64,000 bases of DNA from positions 124,001 to 188,000 of the forward strand of contig CAJQUW010007090.1 of the NCBI GenBank assembly GCA_907163375.1, in the 5' to 3' direction. The DNA is from Prostheceraeus crozeri (taxonomy: Eukaryota; Platyhelminthes; Polycladida; Euryleptidae). Of the stretch, positions 1-11,955 are shown one piece after another. The first letter of the stretch is position 1. Every line of letters begins with the position of its first letter. A model generated the notes under the pieces. That model saw nothing but the letters and a program-made list of their open reading frames with translations. It had not been told where the DNA came from and did not search any database. The position numbers were made by a program, and so were the translations under genes.

Positions 1-1143
1 TATTCGAAAGTTATAACGACAGCGATTCAGTAGTCAACAGTCTGTCAGTTGTTGGGTCTAGCATTACCAACTTTGATAACTTTTAGTTAGAATATCTAAT
101 AGTATATTAGATAGATCATTATAATTCTTTTACATATGCATATTTTTTGATTTTCATTTCGAAACCCATCTCTAAAAATGTAAAACCGCTTTTGATAAAA
201 ATTAGACACTTCGCACCAACGTTTCCGATTATCACTGTACACTTCATAGAGACCTCTGCTTTAGAAATCCTCGAGTCTGATGGAATCAAATAAATCGTTT
301 TCTAGGTATGTGGAAGACATAATTATTGGTACATTCCACAGAGATATGGAGTTGTTCGACAAAATAATTCGTACTTTCAATAGTATCAATTCTGACAGCC
401 AATTCACAACAGATATTCACGACCCGTGCTCGGCACTGAAATGTCTAGATTTGTGAATATTTATAGAAAACAGTGACGTTACTTATCAGTTCGAAACCTA
501 ATCACTCAGATATTGCGTTGGAAAAAGACAGCTGGGTACGTCTAGCTGGTACCAGCTGGGTACGGCTTTCTTAGCTCGTACCACGGCATGTCAAAGACAG
601 TTTCTTTAGAAGTACGGAAAAACGCATAGAGTTGTTCAATATCAAAAATTTGAATGTACGACAGATTTGTCGAATTTTGCACTATTTTTTGCTTTCAATG
701 TTTTCAGGTGTCCCCATAAGCCTATTAATCTTAAAAATATATGAATTTATAAAAGAAAGTCTTCTCGTATCAATTTGAACAGAAAATGACAATTTCCTTG
801 TATATTCTATCTTAACTTTGATTTTTTGGAATTCAAATTTAAAATTGTGATTTTTTTAAAAAAATATCTTTTTGATCTTACATTTGACCTCCACACTGAC
901 CTTGAATATCAAAAGGATGATGACATTCTGACTCGTCATCAAGTGTATTTTGTTTTGAATTCGCATCTTTATTTTCGGAAATAAGCAGAGGGCGCTGAGC
1001 GTCTCCATCTCTCAGCATGGCGCGTTTGTCAAAACACCCCAGTAAGGCGAGGGTTAATGATAACTATGCCTGTGATGATCGTCAAGTAGTGTGTCAATTT
1101 ACTTGTGAGCTCCCAACAAGCATGCATCGGTCAAACTAGTCGT

Positions 1144-1465
1144 CCTTTTCATGCCCGTATAAAAGAACATGCAAGTGGTCTAATAGCTGAAAATACTATT
1201 TTCATCGACGTAACATGAAGATCAAAGATTTCAACCTCATGATTGTTAGCAGGCACAATTCACCCATTGAAAGCCGCATTATTGAAACTAGGTACATTAG
1301 GACTAAGAATCCGTGTCTGAACAGGAAGCTTGAGTTGGTTGGTTGACGGATGCCCGCGACTAAGTGATCGAATCGATCAGATACACTCCACCTTTGCACC
1401 TCCGCCACTTCTATTTTTACTGGCACTGAGGCTGTGACAGAGTCACGAAACTGTGTGACTTAGTT
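1144..1465 (+). mobile_element. Penelope-like retroelement remnant with GIY-YIG nuclease C-terminus
   Basis: Two adjacent plus-strand frames read like the end of a GIY-YIG endonuclease of the type fused to Penelope-like reverse transcriptases: RPFHARIKEHASG (from 1141), then, after a frame change, KIKDFNLMIVSRH and SRIIETRYIRTKNPCLNRK up to a stop near 1345. The last block is the family's usual end, ending in an NPxLNR-like motif. The remainder to about 1465 is shared with the copy at 20.9-21.2 kb. The frames are broken, so this is a dead fragment. The family assignment is by motif reading only. Confidence 0.55.
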
Positions 1466-4400
1466 TTACATTTATAATTTTATTTTGAACAACAAGTGGA
1501 TAAAAACAGTGGTAGAAACTTTTCAATATAAACTACTAATTTTAGTATTATCATTTATTTATCACATAATATCTCACTGTCTGAACCACAGAATAAGATT
1601 CATCTACGCGCGTCTTCGGTTTGATTCTGTGGTCTGAACTTTATCGACAACGTTCCATTGCACTTCATCTGACAGTTCTGTGACATTGACCATTCATTAC
1701 AAAATCTGTCTCCAAGCAGCTACATTGTTATCGAAGTAATTGCAGATACTAGTAGGCTAATATAATTTGTTTGGGGTTTTTAGCCACTCAACCCACGACA
1801 ACATTCATGTGCACACACATGATTTATTGAAAGCGTTATTTTCATAAATCGATAGCTACAATTTTGGTGTTCTGCTTGCTGAGCTTAACCCTTCTAATGC
1901 ATGTGTTCATCTCAGAAATGATGTCGATCTAGCAAAATCATCAGCCACCAATTTACATTCCTTTCCGTCCGCGCATGAGGAGTCATCGCTCAGGAATAGT
2001 TCAAGACAAATTGCTAAAGTTTCCCAATTTATTGCATGTGTTTTATTTCATTACAGCAATTTTCATTGCATATGCACTGCTATTAAACATGCTTCTGTAT
2101 AGTCATTCATCACAATGATGTGCTCTATAAATACCGTGACTTTTATTTATAAATACATTAAATTTATAGAAAGTATAATTTCATACATATGACATTATGC
2201 ATTATAGCACCGGCCTTTATATGTGTCTAGGAGGTGCGCAGTATAATATAGAGCACAGACTCGAACATTTTTCGGTAAGACGGGTTATTCAAGTTGTCAA
2301 ATTTTCAGATTTAAAAATGCTGTTATGATTCTGGGCCAGGCAATTGTAGCGATATTGAATATATGAACGGATAGTATCCTACATGTTGATATACGTACAC
2401 GAAAAGGCACACCTATTGTAAGGACTATTCCATCCCAAAGAGAGGGGGTGGCATCCCGGCACCCAAAATCGTGAATCGAAATTTCCTGCGGTTCTATGAA
2501 AATGCATTTATTTGAAAAAAAGTATTTAAAAAGTTTCGGGAAAGTATGATTACTTTCAGACTCAAATTCTGACATGGATCATTTTCATGAATCTTTGTGC
2601 AATGTAAAAAGCTAAAACATGTGGGCATGGCATGTTTTAAATAACTTGTTTCAATTAACTATTTCTCTAATTAGTAAAAATGCTCCTACTTAAAAATAAT
2701 AAAGAAATAAGGTATATTTAAATTTAGTATGCCTATAATTTCAAGGGGCGCAATAGTGCTCCAGACATCGAAGTTGCAAGATCAGATGATTGGGAATATT
2801 CGTGAACCAATACTCTAAATTTCATGTTGATGCAATTTCCCGACATAGCAAATATGTAATATCCTGTTTTAATGAAGCACATTTCAATTTTTGATCTTAA
2901 AGTTGAATATTGATTTTTGCGTCTGTTATATTCAATATCAATAATTCATGATTTCAATTTCTAGATAGATTGGCAGCAGATGCGGAAATCTTAGTTTACA
3001 ATAGCAAATATAGATGTGTTTATGTTAAAATATTCATGCAACGAATGAGAAATATGCAAATCCTTCCTCTTTTTGAGTGTTTTGAGACTTTCGTTTAAAA
3101 GTCAGTGTTTAAAGATTTTTAATGGCATCTTTTTGCAGATACCATCATATGTTTGTGATTTATTTGGTGAGCTTGGAATTTCTTCCCTATCTAAGATTCA
3201 AAGAGTTGCAAGAAGAGTTCATTACATAATCAGCTACGATGACTGCTCTTGCAACATCATGCTTCATTATCAAGGTCAAAGAATCATCATTAAACTGAGC
3301 TGAGATGCGACGCATATTGGAAGGAGTCGCTTATTAAAAAGTTGACCTTTTAGCTGCACTCATTGGAGGGCAGCGTTCATTTGACGGTATGTGCGTTTTT
3401 GTATATAAGCCGATTAAATTTTCATTTAAAAGATTGCGACAAGTGAGGGCGAGCCATCTATTTGTTAGCTAAGGACGAAATTTGAATTATCTACGAAATT
3501 GGCCGATTTTGTGTCATTGTTATATATTGCTTTTCTTACTTTGATATCTCAATCAAAACTAAAGTAAATACATGCATTACAATCAGTACTGATCACAATG
3601 TATGATTTCTATGATGCGTACTAAGCACAACCGGAAAGCATGAACATAAATACTAGAGCCATCCACGACTTGCACATCCATTATAATCTGACTAAGACTA
3701 TGACTGCTGATTCGATCTGGCTTTCCAACATGTCAATTATGTGAGACTATTTTACATATTTTGTAAGAAGATTGTTACGTGATATGATAGCAAGTAATAT
3801 ACTTCGCTAATTTTAGATTTCTTCAGTGCATCAAAACAAGATGATACTTTTGTCATTTTATATTCTGGTTCATAAACAATCTAAGATTTACAAACAATGG
3901 TCCGCTCGCGTTGTCATAAAGATTAGGATGTCACAAAACCAACAGAGACAGTTAGAGAGATAGAGATTGATAAAGATAATATCCATTAATGAAAATGTAT
4001 GATCACAAATGACCCATATAATCTTATGAAAAAATGCATGCGCTTTTAATCACGCAATTAATAACTGGAATCATTTGTGACAACCTATATAAAACAATAA
4101 TACAAAAGTTCGGCACATAAACAAACACAAAACTTTCCATGCAAATTCAAAAGCATTTCATTTTTGTGAAAAATGGAGATATAATTTAATGGCGTATTCT
4201 CCGTGTCTGCGAGGCCTGCGGTGAAAAGTAAACAATTTTCATCAAGACAACATAAACTATGGTAATCATCCCGTTAATATTAGATTGACATCCAAGTATT
4301 TCTCCTCTACGTTTTAGTCCATGGTGCAACAGCCACTGCAGGCAAATTACCCTGTTAATTCTTAATTGCCGGAGTCACGGCCAGGTAATCCTTGTAATAC

Positions 4401-7400
4401 GATCGATCGACTTTACTTTCAAGGATATAACTTCCTTAGTAATTTACGCTAAAGAGCTTCATGATGACACTGATCAGGAGGCTTGATGGCATGCGGATGA
4501 ATCTTCAATGGATTTTACAAATAATATAGATAAATGAATCCTTTCCTTATTTCGAGTTGACATATTTAAATTTTTCCCTACTGTATGCCTATACATTTAT
4601 AGTCTGTAACAAATTTAAACAATTTTGATCACGATTAAGAACAGCAATATCACAAAAAATGCAGATTTCGTTTCTCGGCAGCTTTGATCATAAGCGCCTT
4701 CTTGAATAAAAATTGTCAGGTTTTGCGCAATGTGGCTGTGACAGTACGAATATAGCAACATGGCATATAGAACCGACTGCCAATTAAATAGTTTAAGGAA
4801 TGAAATTTACTTTCCATTGCTACATTTCCTTTTTGAGGGAGTTGTTCATTAATAACGACAATGTACAGCCTATGCAGAATATACTGTTATCCAGATATTT
4901 TTAATAGTGATAAAAGAAAGTGCAAGTATTTTTCATGATTTTGAAAAATAGATTCGTTCTAATTATATAACAGTTACTTGATCGATTATCTAGCGATCAC
5001 CTTCAGAGGAATGTTGCCAGATTCTACATGTATAACGAGAGTTAGCCAGTGAGACGTAGTGCTACATACACTACTTTTTCTGTCTTGATGAAACTAATCA
5101 ATCTATAGTCGTTCGTGCTGCGGTTGACATGAAAGCGGCAGTATTGTTGTAGACCGATTAAGCCTACCAAAGTCGATTACGAAGCATTTCAGCATAAGAT
5201 CTACAGCCTGTTTCTATGAAATGATGATAAAAAAGTTTAATACATGTTGGTGTCAAACTTGATTCATGATTTCATTTTCAAAAAAGACGAGAACTTGGCG
5301 GCTTAGCAATGTACTACTTGCTGAAACATAATGCAAGTTTGGTAACAATACTTGTAGAAAAATACGAGTAGAAAAATACTCGTAGTTTGAAGATTTCTGT
5401 AATCTACATTTAAAGCGAATTTGATGCCAATTCCGAAATTATAACCATAATACAGTCACCTATAGATGAGAATTCCTTGATGGTCTAGGTGTTTGTCGCA
5501 TTGTTGGGCACCAATTGTTGCTTCAAACGAACGTTATATAATTTGTATTCACTTTTACAAATAAAATAGAAAGTAGCACAAGAAATCAATACAAATCAAT
5601 ATACAAAACATCAAGCTAAGCTTATAATTCTTATTACCGCGTTTCGTCGATCTTTGCCACGAAAGTGCATGTACAACGTGCACATTTAATAGTGCAAATA
5701 GGATTATTTCAGTTGTGAATGATGAAACAGCTGCAATGAATTTAGGAGAAAGCTTTCTGATGTGCCAATATATACGGACAATTAATTAAATACGCCTGTG
5801 TTTCTCACGATGCACCATGTGTCCCAAAAGTTGCCCCAATATCTGGAAGTGGGTTCATGCCGTTTGAAAATGCACTCAGCGAGCGGACAAAGCCAGTGCT
5901 TGAAAGGAGCAATGATTTTTTATCATAATTTTCAAGGGGTTAATTTCAAAAATATAATGCTTATATGCAGTACCTTGGGTTGCACTTTATAGAAGTGCCC
6001 ATATGGATGGCGTTAACTTTCAATGCAGCGGCATTCGGCTTCAGAACTAGATGTGAGAGTAGTTTCAAATCATCAATCGAGACTGATCTCAGGATAAATA
6101 CAGTATTTCGATAACTTGCTTTATATCACTCTGTGCTCCAGCAAGAAGTGCCATGCTACGTTGTAAAAGATGTTTTAGATGAGGTAAATTGTGAATTTTT
6201 CAATATATGTAAATGGTCAAAATGTTCCGATCATTTAGATTTCTCATTGTATAAAAACTTTAAAGAAATTTGCATCAAACTTTTCTTACGTAAATATGTT
6301 AATACATGCTTTAGATTATTTTCATTTACATGTTCAATATTTCGTAGGGATCATGTAGAAGCAACTTTGACTAAACTGGACCATGAATTGATTATAACAA
6401 AAAAGCTGGACCCACAGAATGAACCGCTGTCAAACACTGATATAAACTGTATACGCATTCATAGTTGTGATATTAAGGAAATAAAATAAGTGAATTTAAA
6501 TGAATCTTTTCATTAAAATTTGTGCGCAGGCCTGCAATCTGAAGGCAGGATACGCCACTGATTTCATATTAAATATCATAAAAATCCGACTTTTCACTTT
6601 GTTTAAATCAGTGGGACTAGAATGGACAGCATTGCTTGTTGAAGGTGGCAATTTCAGCGGCTCGACTATGCACTGACCTCAGTCATTATTGCTAGATCTC
6701 AAGAAGAATCAAATTTGTGCGACATGTTATATTGTACACATATTCCTGTCTTATGGCAACATATTGTAAGTTATTTTATCAAAATGCTTATAGCAAAATA
6801 ATGACAACCGTGAAACTTTACAAAATATCTTGACAAGGTGTCGTTGCCATGACAACGTATGTCGACGACGCAATTTGGCTTTCAATGCGCATGTCCGTTC
6901 TAGTCCTTTCATATTATAGTGTGTCGGATTTCTATGTTAAATATCTTCATTTCCATCGTAACTCACGGTAATAACGATTGTTGAATTGTTGACAAAATTA
7001 TTCACAACGATGGAAAAAGACGTACACCGAGATACTTAAAGTATGAAGAAAGACAGAGTAGTTTTATCGTTTTTGTAAAAAGGACGTACAAACTAGTCAA
7101 GCATCACGGGCGATCACTTGAACGAAGTTCACAAGTGATACTAAACAAAATCGATTTCCAACAGTCAGAGACGATAATGCTGACAACTATATCTCAGTAT
7201 TTGGGAAGTCCGGAGATACTATAAGTATTATTACATTTTCATGGGTTAGATAAAGATTTATGAAGAAAGAAAGAAAGTTAAAGCACATGTTGGAGAGATA
7301 AGAACAGACTTTAGTTCGTGAAGTCGACGAATATAAATGCATTTGTTAAATTCGAATTCTGTTGAAAGGACCAAATTCGTGATGTTCACAGACTATTGAC

Positions 7401-8384
7401 TGCTCATTATTGAAATTTTCCGGCTTTCAGTGTGCGCATTTCATAAGTAGAAGTCTGCATGTAAAGGTGCATGTAAAGACTGCAGAAAGAACCTGATAAG
7501 TAAAAATACTGGCCAAATATCACGAAGACTAACCAGAAAGTGTACACAGTCATCGATAGAATAGCACAGCTCGCCTGAAATGAAGGAAAAAAAATTAGAC
7601 AATTATTCAAGTTTCAACCTGCAATGCACGTAATTTGCAAGAGATATCGGATGATGTAAGTCACGTCAATGAAGTACGGTCAAAAACGTTTTTGCTTATC
7701 CGTTGGTTCCAATTTTTTGCAAATGCACATGTACAATAAAGTGGATCTGCGTCGATTCAAGAAAATAATTGTCTTATGACTACCATCATTAAAAAATTGT
7801 CGTTTAATTGGTTCAACACGTCGCTTTCGCTTATTGCTACGAATATCAATATGAAAGTTCGCCACAAACAAGAACACTGTCGTTTCCACAGATATTTTGC
7901 TTCGAATTACGAGAATCAATCTCCATACACATATCAAGTCAAATTTACTGATCCATGTGAGTATAAACTATTGCCAGTATGCATTTACCCTGTTGTCATG
8001 ATATTATATCTATACATTATATCTGCCTCATCACACAGGAACGATTAATTTACCATTCAACGTAAATGATCTAGTCTGCCTGTCTATTTTTGCCAAATAT
8101 TGTGAGATTTCTAATGTTATCTGAACAACTGCATTAGTGTCAAAGGGACTAAGTGTTTATAAACAATAGGCCTATCATAAGGACAAGGTGTTTTATGAAC
8201 ATGCTTACAAATACACGTGCGTTATGTTTTTAAACTGTAATTGAAATCCCAGTAATTGAGAAGCATGACTAGGAATAAGGCAATTAGAATCCTTCTATCT
8301 ATCCATGGCATGATGGAGAAGCGAATATAAATGTTTTGGTTACTTTCAAGAAATTGAGTCACTGTTGGCAATGAGCAGTATGAT

Positions 8385-8535
8385 ATAAATATACAGCTCA
8401 GTAAACCTGTGAATACTATGCTATTGACGTGATAGGTGCTTTATTTCACGCACCAAAAGAGCTTTTGAGGTTGCCAACACATTTAATAGACTGTTCAATG
8501 GAAAAGACACGATAGCACATTCTACAGCAAAAAAG
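8385..8535 (+). repeat. Diverged dispersed repeat, copy 1
   Basis: Aligns by eye to 25303-25480, with blocks such as AGGTGCT.TATTTC, CACCAAAA.AGCTTT, AGGTTG and CAATGGAA.AGA in the same order and spacing. No terminal structure or coding content is visible. Confidence 0.4.
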
Positions 8536-8737
8536 CATGTTTTTGTATTTAAAAAACACACGGTAGATGTAAGGCAAACTAACTCTTTTTTACTAGACTG
8601 GGAGTTTAATAAAGCATTACCAATGATTGTGTTATCAACAATTTGGCACCTATGGCCGAGGTTTACTGAAGTTGTATTGTGAAAATGTGGAGTTCAGAAG
8701 AAAAGACTACTGAAATGTCTGATTATAACAATGTAAT

Positions 8738-8790
8738 TTAAATTAGAATTAGATTTAGAATTAGATTAGAATTAGAAAGATTAGAATTAG
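8738..8790. repeat. Degenerate ATTAGA/TTAGAA simple repeat
   Basis: Irregular tandem run of TTAGAAT and TTAGAT units. It is not the animal telomere repeat. Confidence 0.7.
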
Positions 8791-9570
8791 TGCATGTACA
8801 AAAAAATTTTTAAAAAAGCTCTGCATTCTACATTGTTTGAATGTCACAAATCCATACATCAACATCAAATATTCATTGACTGAAGCCAAGCATGTAAAAG
8901 CATATTGCTGACATCAATGAATTAGATAAATTCCTTGGGAGATGACATGCACGAGGTATGCAGTGCACATTATTCAAATTCTTCAAATATTTATCATTTT
9001 TTTCTGACAGCTGGAGAAGATATATTTTCCGCTCATGTTTGGCGCCTTTGGTGTACACGACATATAAACTTCACAATGATGAAGATTAGCTTCATTCCAA
9101 TATTCTATCCTCAAACCATTCACTGAGATTTCCTTCATGACATCACCTCAACAAATTGAGCAGGTGATGAAGCTTTCTGAGCATAAGCAGTCATCATTCT
9201 ATTAAATGCGAGACTACAGTTTGCCATAAACAGATGAATTGTAATAAAAAATTATTCAAAAATTAGAAAAGTTATGAAACCGTCTATTCATGTTAGGTAC
9301 ACGATTACTACATACCGGTACTTTACGGTCAATCGTACGAGAAAATAGCAGCTATTCAAGTACATCCTTTGAAAGAAGACAAGAACTCAATTTTCAAAGA
9401 TTTACTTTCTCAAAATTCTCGAAAGTAACAGTTACATATTGTTGTTGCTTTTCGCAAATGATCACTGGCGGCTAGCAACTGAGAGTTTAATGACAAAATT
9501 ATTGGTAACTGCCTTCTTGTTATTCATATATACTCATGACGAACTCGAAAAACACTAAAACGTTTTGACC

Positions 9571-11175
9571 GGAGGCGCACAAGTTAAACCGTAAGTCATA
9601 AACCATGAGCCGCAAGTCATAAGTCGTAAGTTATAAGTAGAACTCGACAAAATAGTTTATTTTTCAAGTAGGACAAGTTTTTTATTTAGTTGATAAAATT
9701 CGTAAAACATTTTTTTAAGTTTTTTCTTTAAGTAGTGATGTGATGGATCGGTAAACATTTTAGAACTATATTTACTTATATTCCTTTGTAAGATGTCGTA
9801 AGATTATATTCCTTGTATTCCTTGTAGTTCTTGCATTCCCTTTGTAGGATGTCGTAAGATTACCTCGAACAAAAAACAATGTCACTTAACGACAAAATGG
9901 CATCAACAAGACTCGCACTAGAGTACTCGCGCGCGCGGCACCGACCCGAGACAACACCCGTACTTCATCACCGAGTCTATCTCATGTACCTCTCGAATGA
10001 AGCGGAGATGCCATCCGAAATTGATCACAATCTATCAATACTCGTACCACTGAATTAGCAGCAGCCGACTGTCTCTCTCTGAGAGACTCTTCCCTTCTCA
10101 GATCAGCGGAAGTGAACCACATTCTGATCTTATTCTCATCTCAACGAGATCGCATATGGCTCTTCACACTTTTGACAAAACTCATAGACAATCTCACTAC
10201 AGCCAACACTTACCTCTCTACGCAAGCGCACACATCACACCTCCTCAAATAACGCTGCGCAGTCTGCGGACAACAAGATCACATGATAAATAGGCGCGCG
10301 CGCACTACACGCGCATGCTCACACTCTAGAGAGACACCTCACGAGACATTATAGATTCAGATTATGCGCGGAGAACACATTCACGATCTATTTATCTCGT
10401 AGCCTAAAGCGTGATCACACTCGAGCCTGAACATCTCAGTACACAATCACAACACCTGCACATAACACTTCACACGCGAGAGAACTCGAAGCCATCTCAC
10501 TTCCCAGGAGTGTGCCATGAGAGGGGGGCGGGGCATCGCGAGAAGGTAGTCGCAGGGGGGCGGGTGGGATAATTGGGGAAAAGATAAAGGGATTATTGTG
10601 TTTAGAGACGGAGATTAATAGATGTAGTAGTTGGGGGGGATGGGTATTATTGAATTAAGGTGAGAAGGGTTGGAGTGTTGATGTGTTTTTTGTTTGGGGA
10701 GGGGTGGTGTTATTGGATGGGGGTGTTTTGGATTGGATTTGGGAATTGTTTGTATGGGTTAGGAAATGGAAGTTTTGAATGTATGTGGGGATGATTGGAA
10801 GAGTTGTTGGGAATGGGGGTGGGGGGATTTAATTGTTATGTTTGGGTGTTTGGAGGTGAGGTTATTTTTGTTTGGGGTGGGATTGTGTTATTGTGTGTTT
10901 TATTGTTTTGTAGTATTTTTTTTTGGTTTTTTTGAATGTTAAGATAAGATATAATTAAGGGAGTGTGATGTTTTAGTGGATAGGTTGTTTTTAAGTATGT
11001 ATGGATAAAGATTTTTGTTTTTTTGGAATGGAAGTATATTATGTTGAAAGAATGTGGAGAGGAATTGATTAATATTGTCAAAATGACTTGTGGCTTATGG
11101 CTTATGAAGAATCGTGACACGACTTGGAAAGAATGGCTTATAGCTTATGACTTATGACTTATTCTGTGTGCCTCC
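9571..11175. mobile_element. 1.6-kb inverted-repeat-bounded element with compositionally aberrant interior
   Basis: The ends are inverted: GGAGGCGCACA at 9571 against TGTGTGCCTCC at 11165-11175. Inside both ends run degenerate tandem heptamers AAGTCAT/AAGCCAT in mirror orientation (about 9590-9640 and 11085-11160). Direct repeats of CTTTGTARGATGTCGTAAGATTA occur near 9785 and 9837. The left interior (9.89-10.5 kb) is A+C-rich with CG clusters. The right interior (10562-11078) is almost free of C on the plus strand. There is no transposase frame and no clear target duplication. It is probably a non-autonomous DNA transposon; an assembly artefact inside it is possible. Confidence 0.5.
10610..11078 (+). 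other. 469-bp stretch with no cytosine on the plus strand
   Basis: Every base from 10610 to 11078 is A, G or T. Extending left to 10562 adds only one C, at 10609. Runs of five to eight G occur (10633, 10820 and others). The complementary strand therefore lacks G. A 94-codon minus-strand frame here is a consequence of this composition and is not a gene. Confidence 0.95.
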
Positions 11176-11178
11176 AGC

Positions 11179-11184
11179 TTTATT
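11179..11184 (-). terminator. Second candidate poly(A) signal AATAAA
   Basis: Lies four bases before the inverted-repeat block that ends at 11175. If used, cleavage would fall inside that element, so the mRNA end would be supplied by repeat sequence. Confidence 0.35.
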
Positions 11185-11245
11185 CTCGTGTTCTCCATAA
11201 GTGACGCACATGTATTCTTAATTGTATTCTAAAGACAACTGCAAT

Positions 11246-11251
11246 TTTATT
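11246..11251 (-). terminator. Candidate poly(A) signal AATAAA for the Kv2 mRNA
   Basis: First canonical AATAAA on the minus strand after the exon C stop; it would give a 3' UTR of about 480 nt. A weaker ATTAAA lies at 11388-11393. Supported only by motif and position. Confidence 0.4.
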
Positions 11252-11255
11252 CGTA

Positions 11256-11728
11256 AGCACATTATTGACAAAAGGGCAATTTTTAGTTTGAATTTCTGAA
11301 TTGACACAAGTGGAAAATGAAATATGTTTTTCCGAATATAGTGTTTTCCCTCTCCTGAATTTTCTTCTGTTTCCTGAATTTGACATGTTTAATGTCTGGA
11401 GATATTCTTCGGTAAAATGAAATCATCAAAGAATCCGCTTGGCTAAAATTTGCACGGCACATGCACGGCACGGATGACCGATAGTTAGTTGGCCATGCCA
11501 CCCCTGAATCAAAAGCTCTATCATCAATTCCACATACGTAAATACCGATTTTAAAGATAATATGCTGTACAACCCGTTCAACATGCAGATATCGACGAAC
11601 CAGCTTCAGCTCTGGACGAGATGCATGTACTACCATTGACTAGCGCATATAATCACACAGAATAAAAACTTGTAAAAACAATAAATAAAGTAACATGAAT
11701 GGAATATGACATCTCATCATCTTACTTG
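11256..11728 (-). other. Probable 3' UTR of the Kv2 transcript
   Basis: Sequence between the exon C stop and the first AATAAA. It holds no convincing reading frame; the open frames on both strands here are short and share nothing with known families. It is inferred to be untranslated from position only. Confidence 0.5.
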
Positions 11729-11955
11729 TCACACTTGCATATCCGTTACCGCTTGCTCGTAGTCAGATTCGTTCGGAGTTTTGATCTCACTACCAAAGCC
11801 ACTGGAACTTGTAGACAGTTTTGATTCGCCATCTCTATCTCGGGGACAAGTCTTCGGTGTAGAAATTACCAAATTGTCAGGCTCTTCAAAACGGAGGACG
11901 GTTGAGCGTGTGAGAATTGGTTTCTTGCGCCGCATTTCAATGTTCGGGTCAATCG
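11729..11955 (-). CDS. Shab: Kv2/Shab channel, exon C (terminal coding exon)
   Basis: It starts at ctacatttcag|CGATTGACC. Two bases complete the phase 1 codon left by exon B, giving Ala, then IDPNIEMRRKKPILTRSTV and on to a TGA at 11731-11729. This adds 74 residues after the split codon. The peptide is charged and Ser-rich (RRKK near the start, then KLSTSSSGFGSEIKTPNESD) and ends EQAVTDMQV. There is no membrane segment. The exact frame agreement with exon B, which is 14 kb away, and the good pyrimidine tract and AG support it strongly. Donor-like GTGTGA and GTAAG sequences sit at and just after the stop, so a further splice variant cannot be excluded. With a T1 region of typical size the whole channel would be close to the usual Kv2 length. 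Confidence 0.82.

Larger units (their letters stand above)
1..9570. other. 3' flank of the Kv2 gene, no recognisable gene
   Basis: A+T-rich sequence apart from the GIY-YIG remnant near 1.2 kb, a diverged dispersed repeat near 8.4 kb and an ATTAGA-rich tract at 8.75 kb. A short direct repeat (AGCTGGGTACG) occurs twice near 530-565. Open frames are short and lack family motifs. I see nothing else. Confidence 0.5.

Noticed and set aside
6133..6489. 118-codon plus-strand open frame
   Set aside because: No family motif and a non-ATG start. The second half after an AG at 6348 looks slightly more protein-like, but nothing else supports an exon.
8738..8790. Interstitial telomere repeat
   Set aside because: The units are TTAGAA/TTAGAT, not TTAGGG, and are irregular.
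10836..11120. 94-codon minus-strand open frame
   Set aside because: It lies almost wholly in the stretch that lacks G on that strand, so TAG and TGA stops are impossible there; it is a composition effect.
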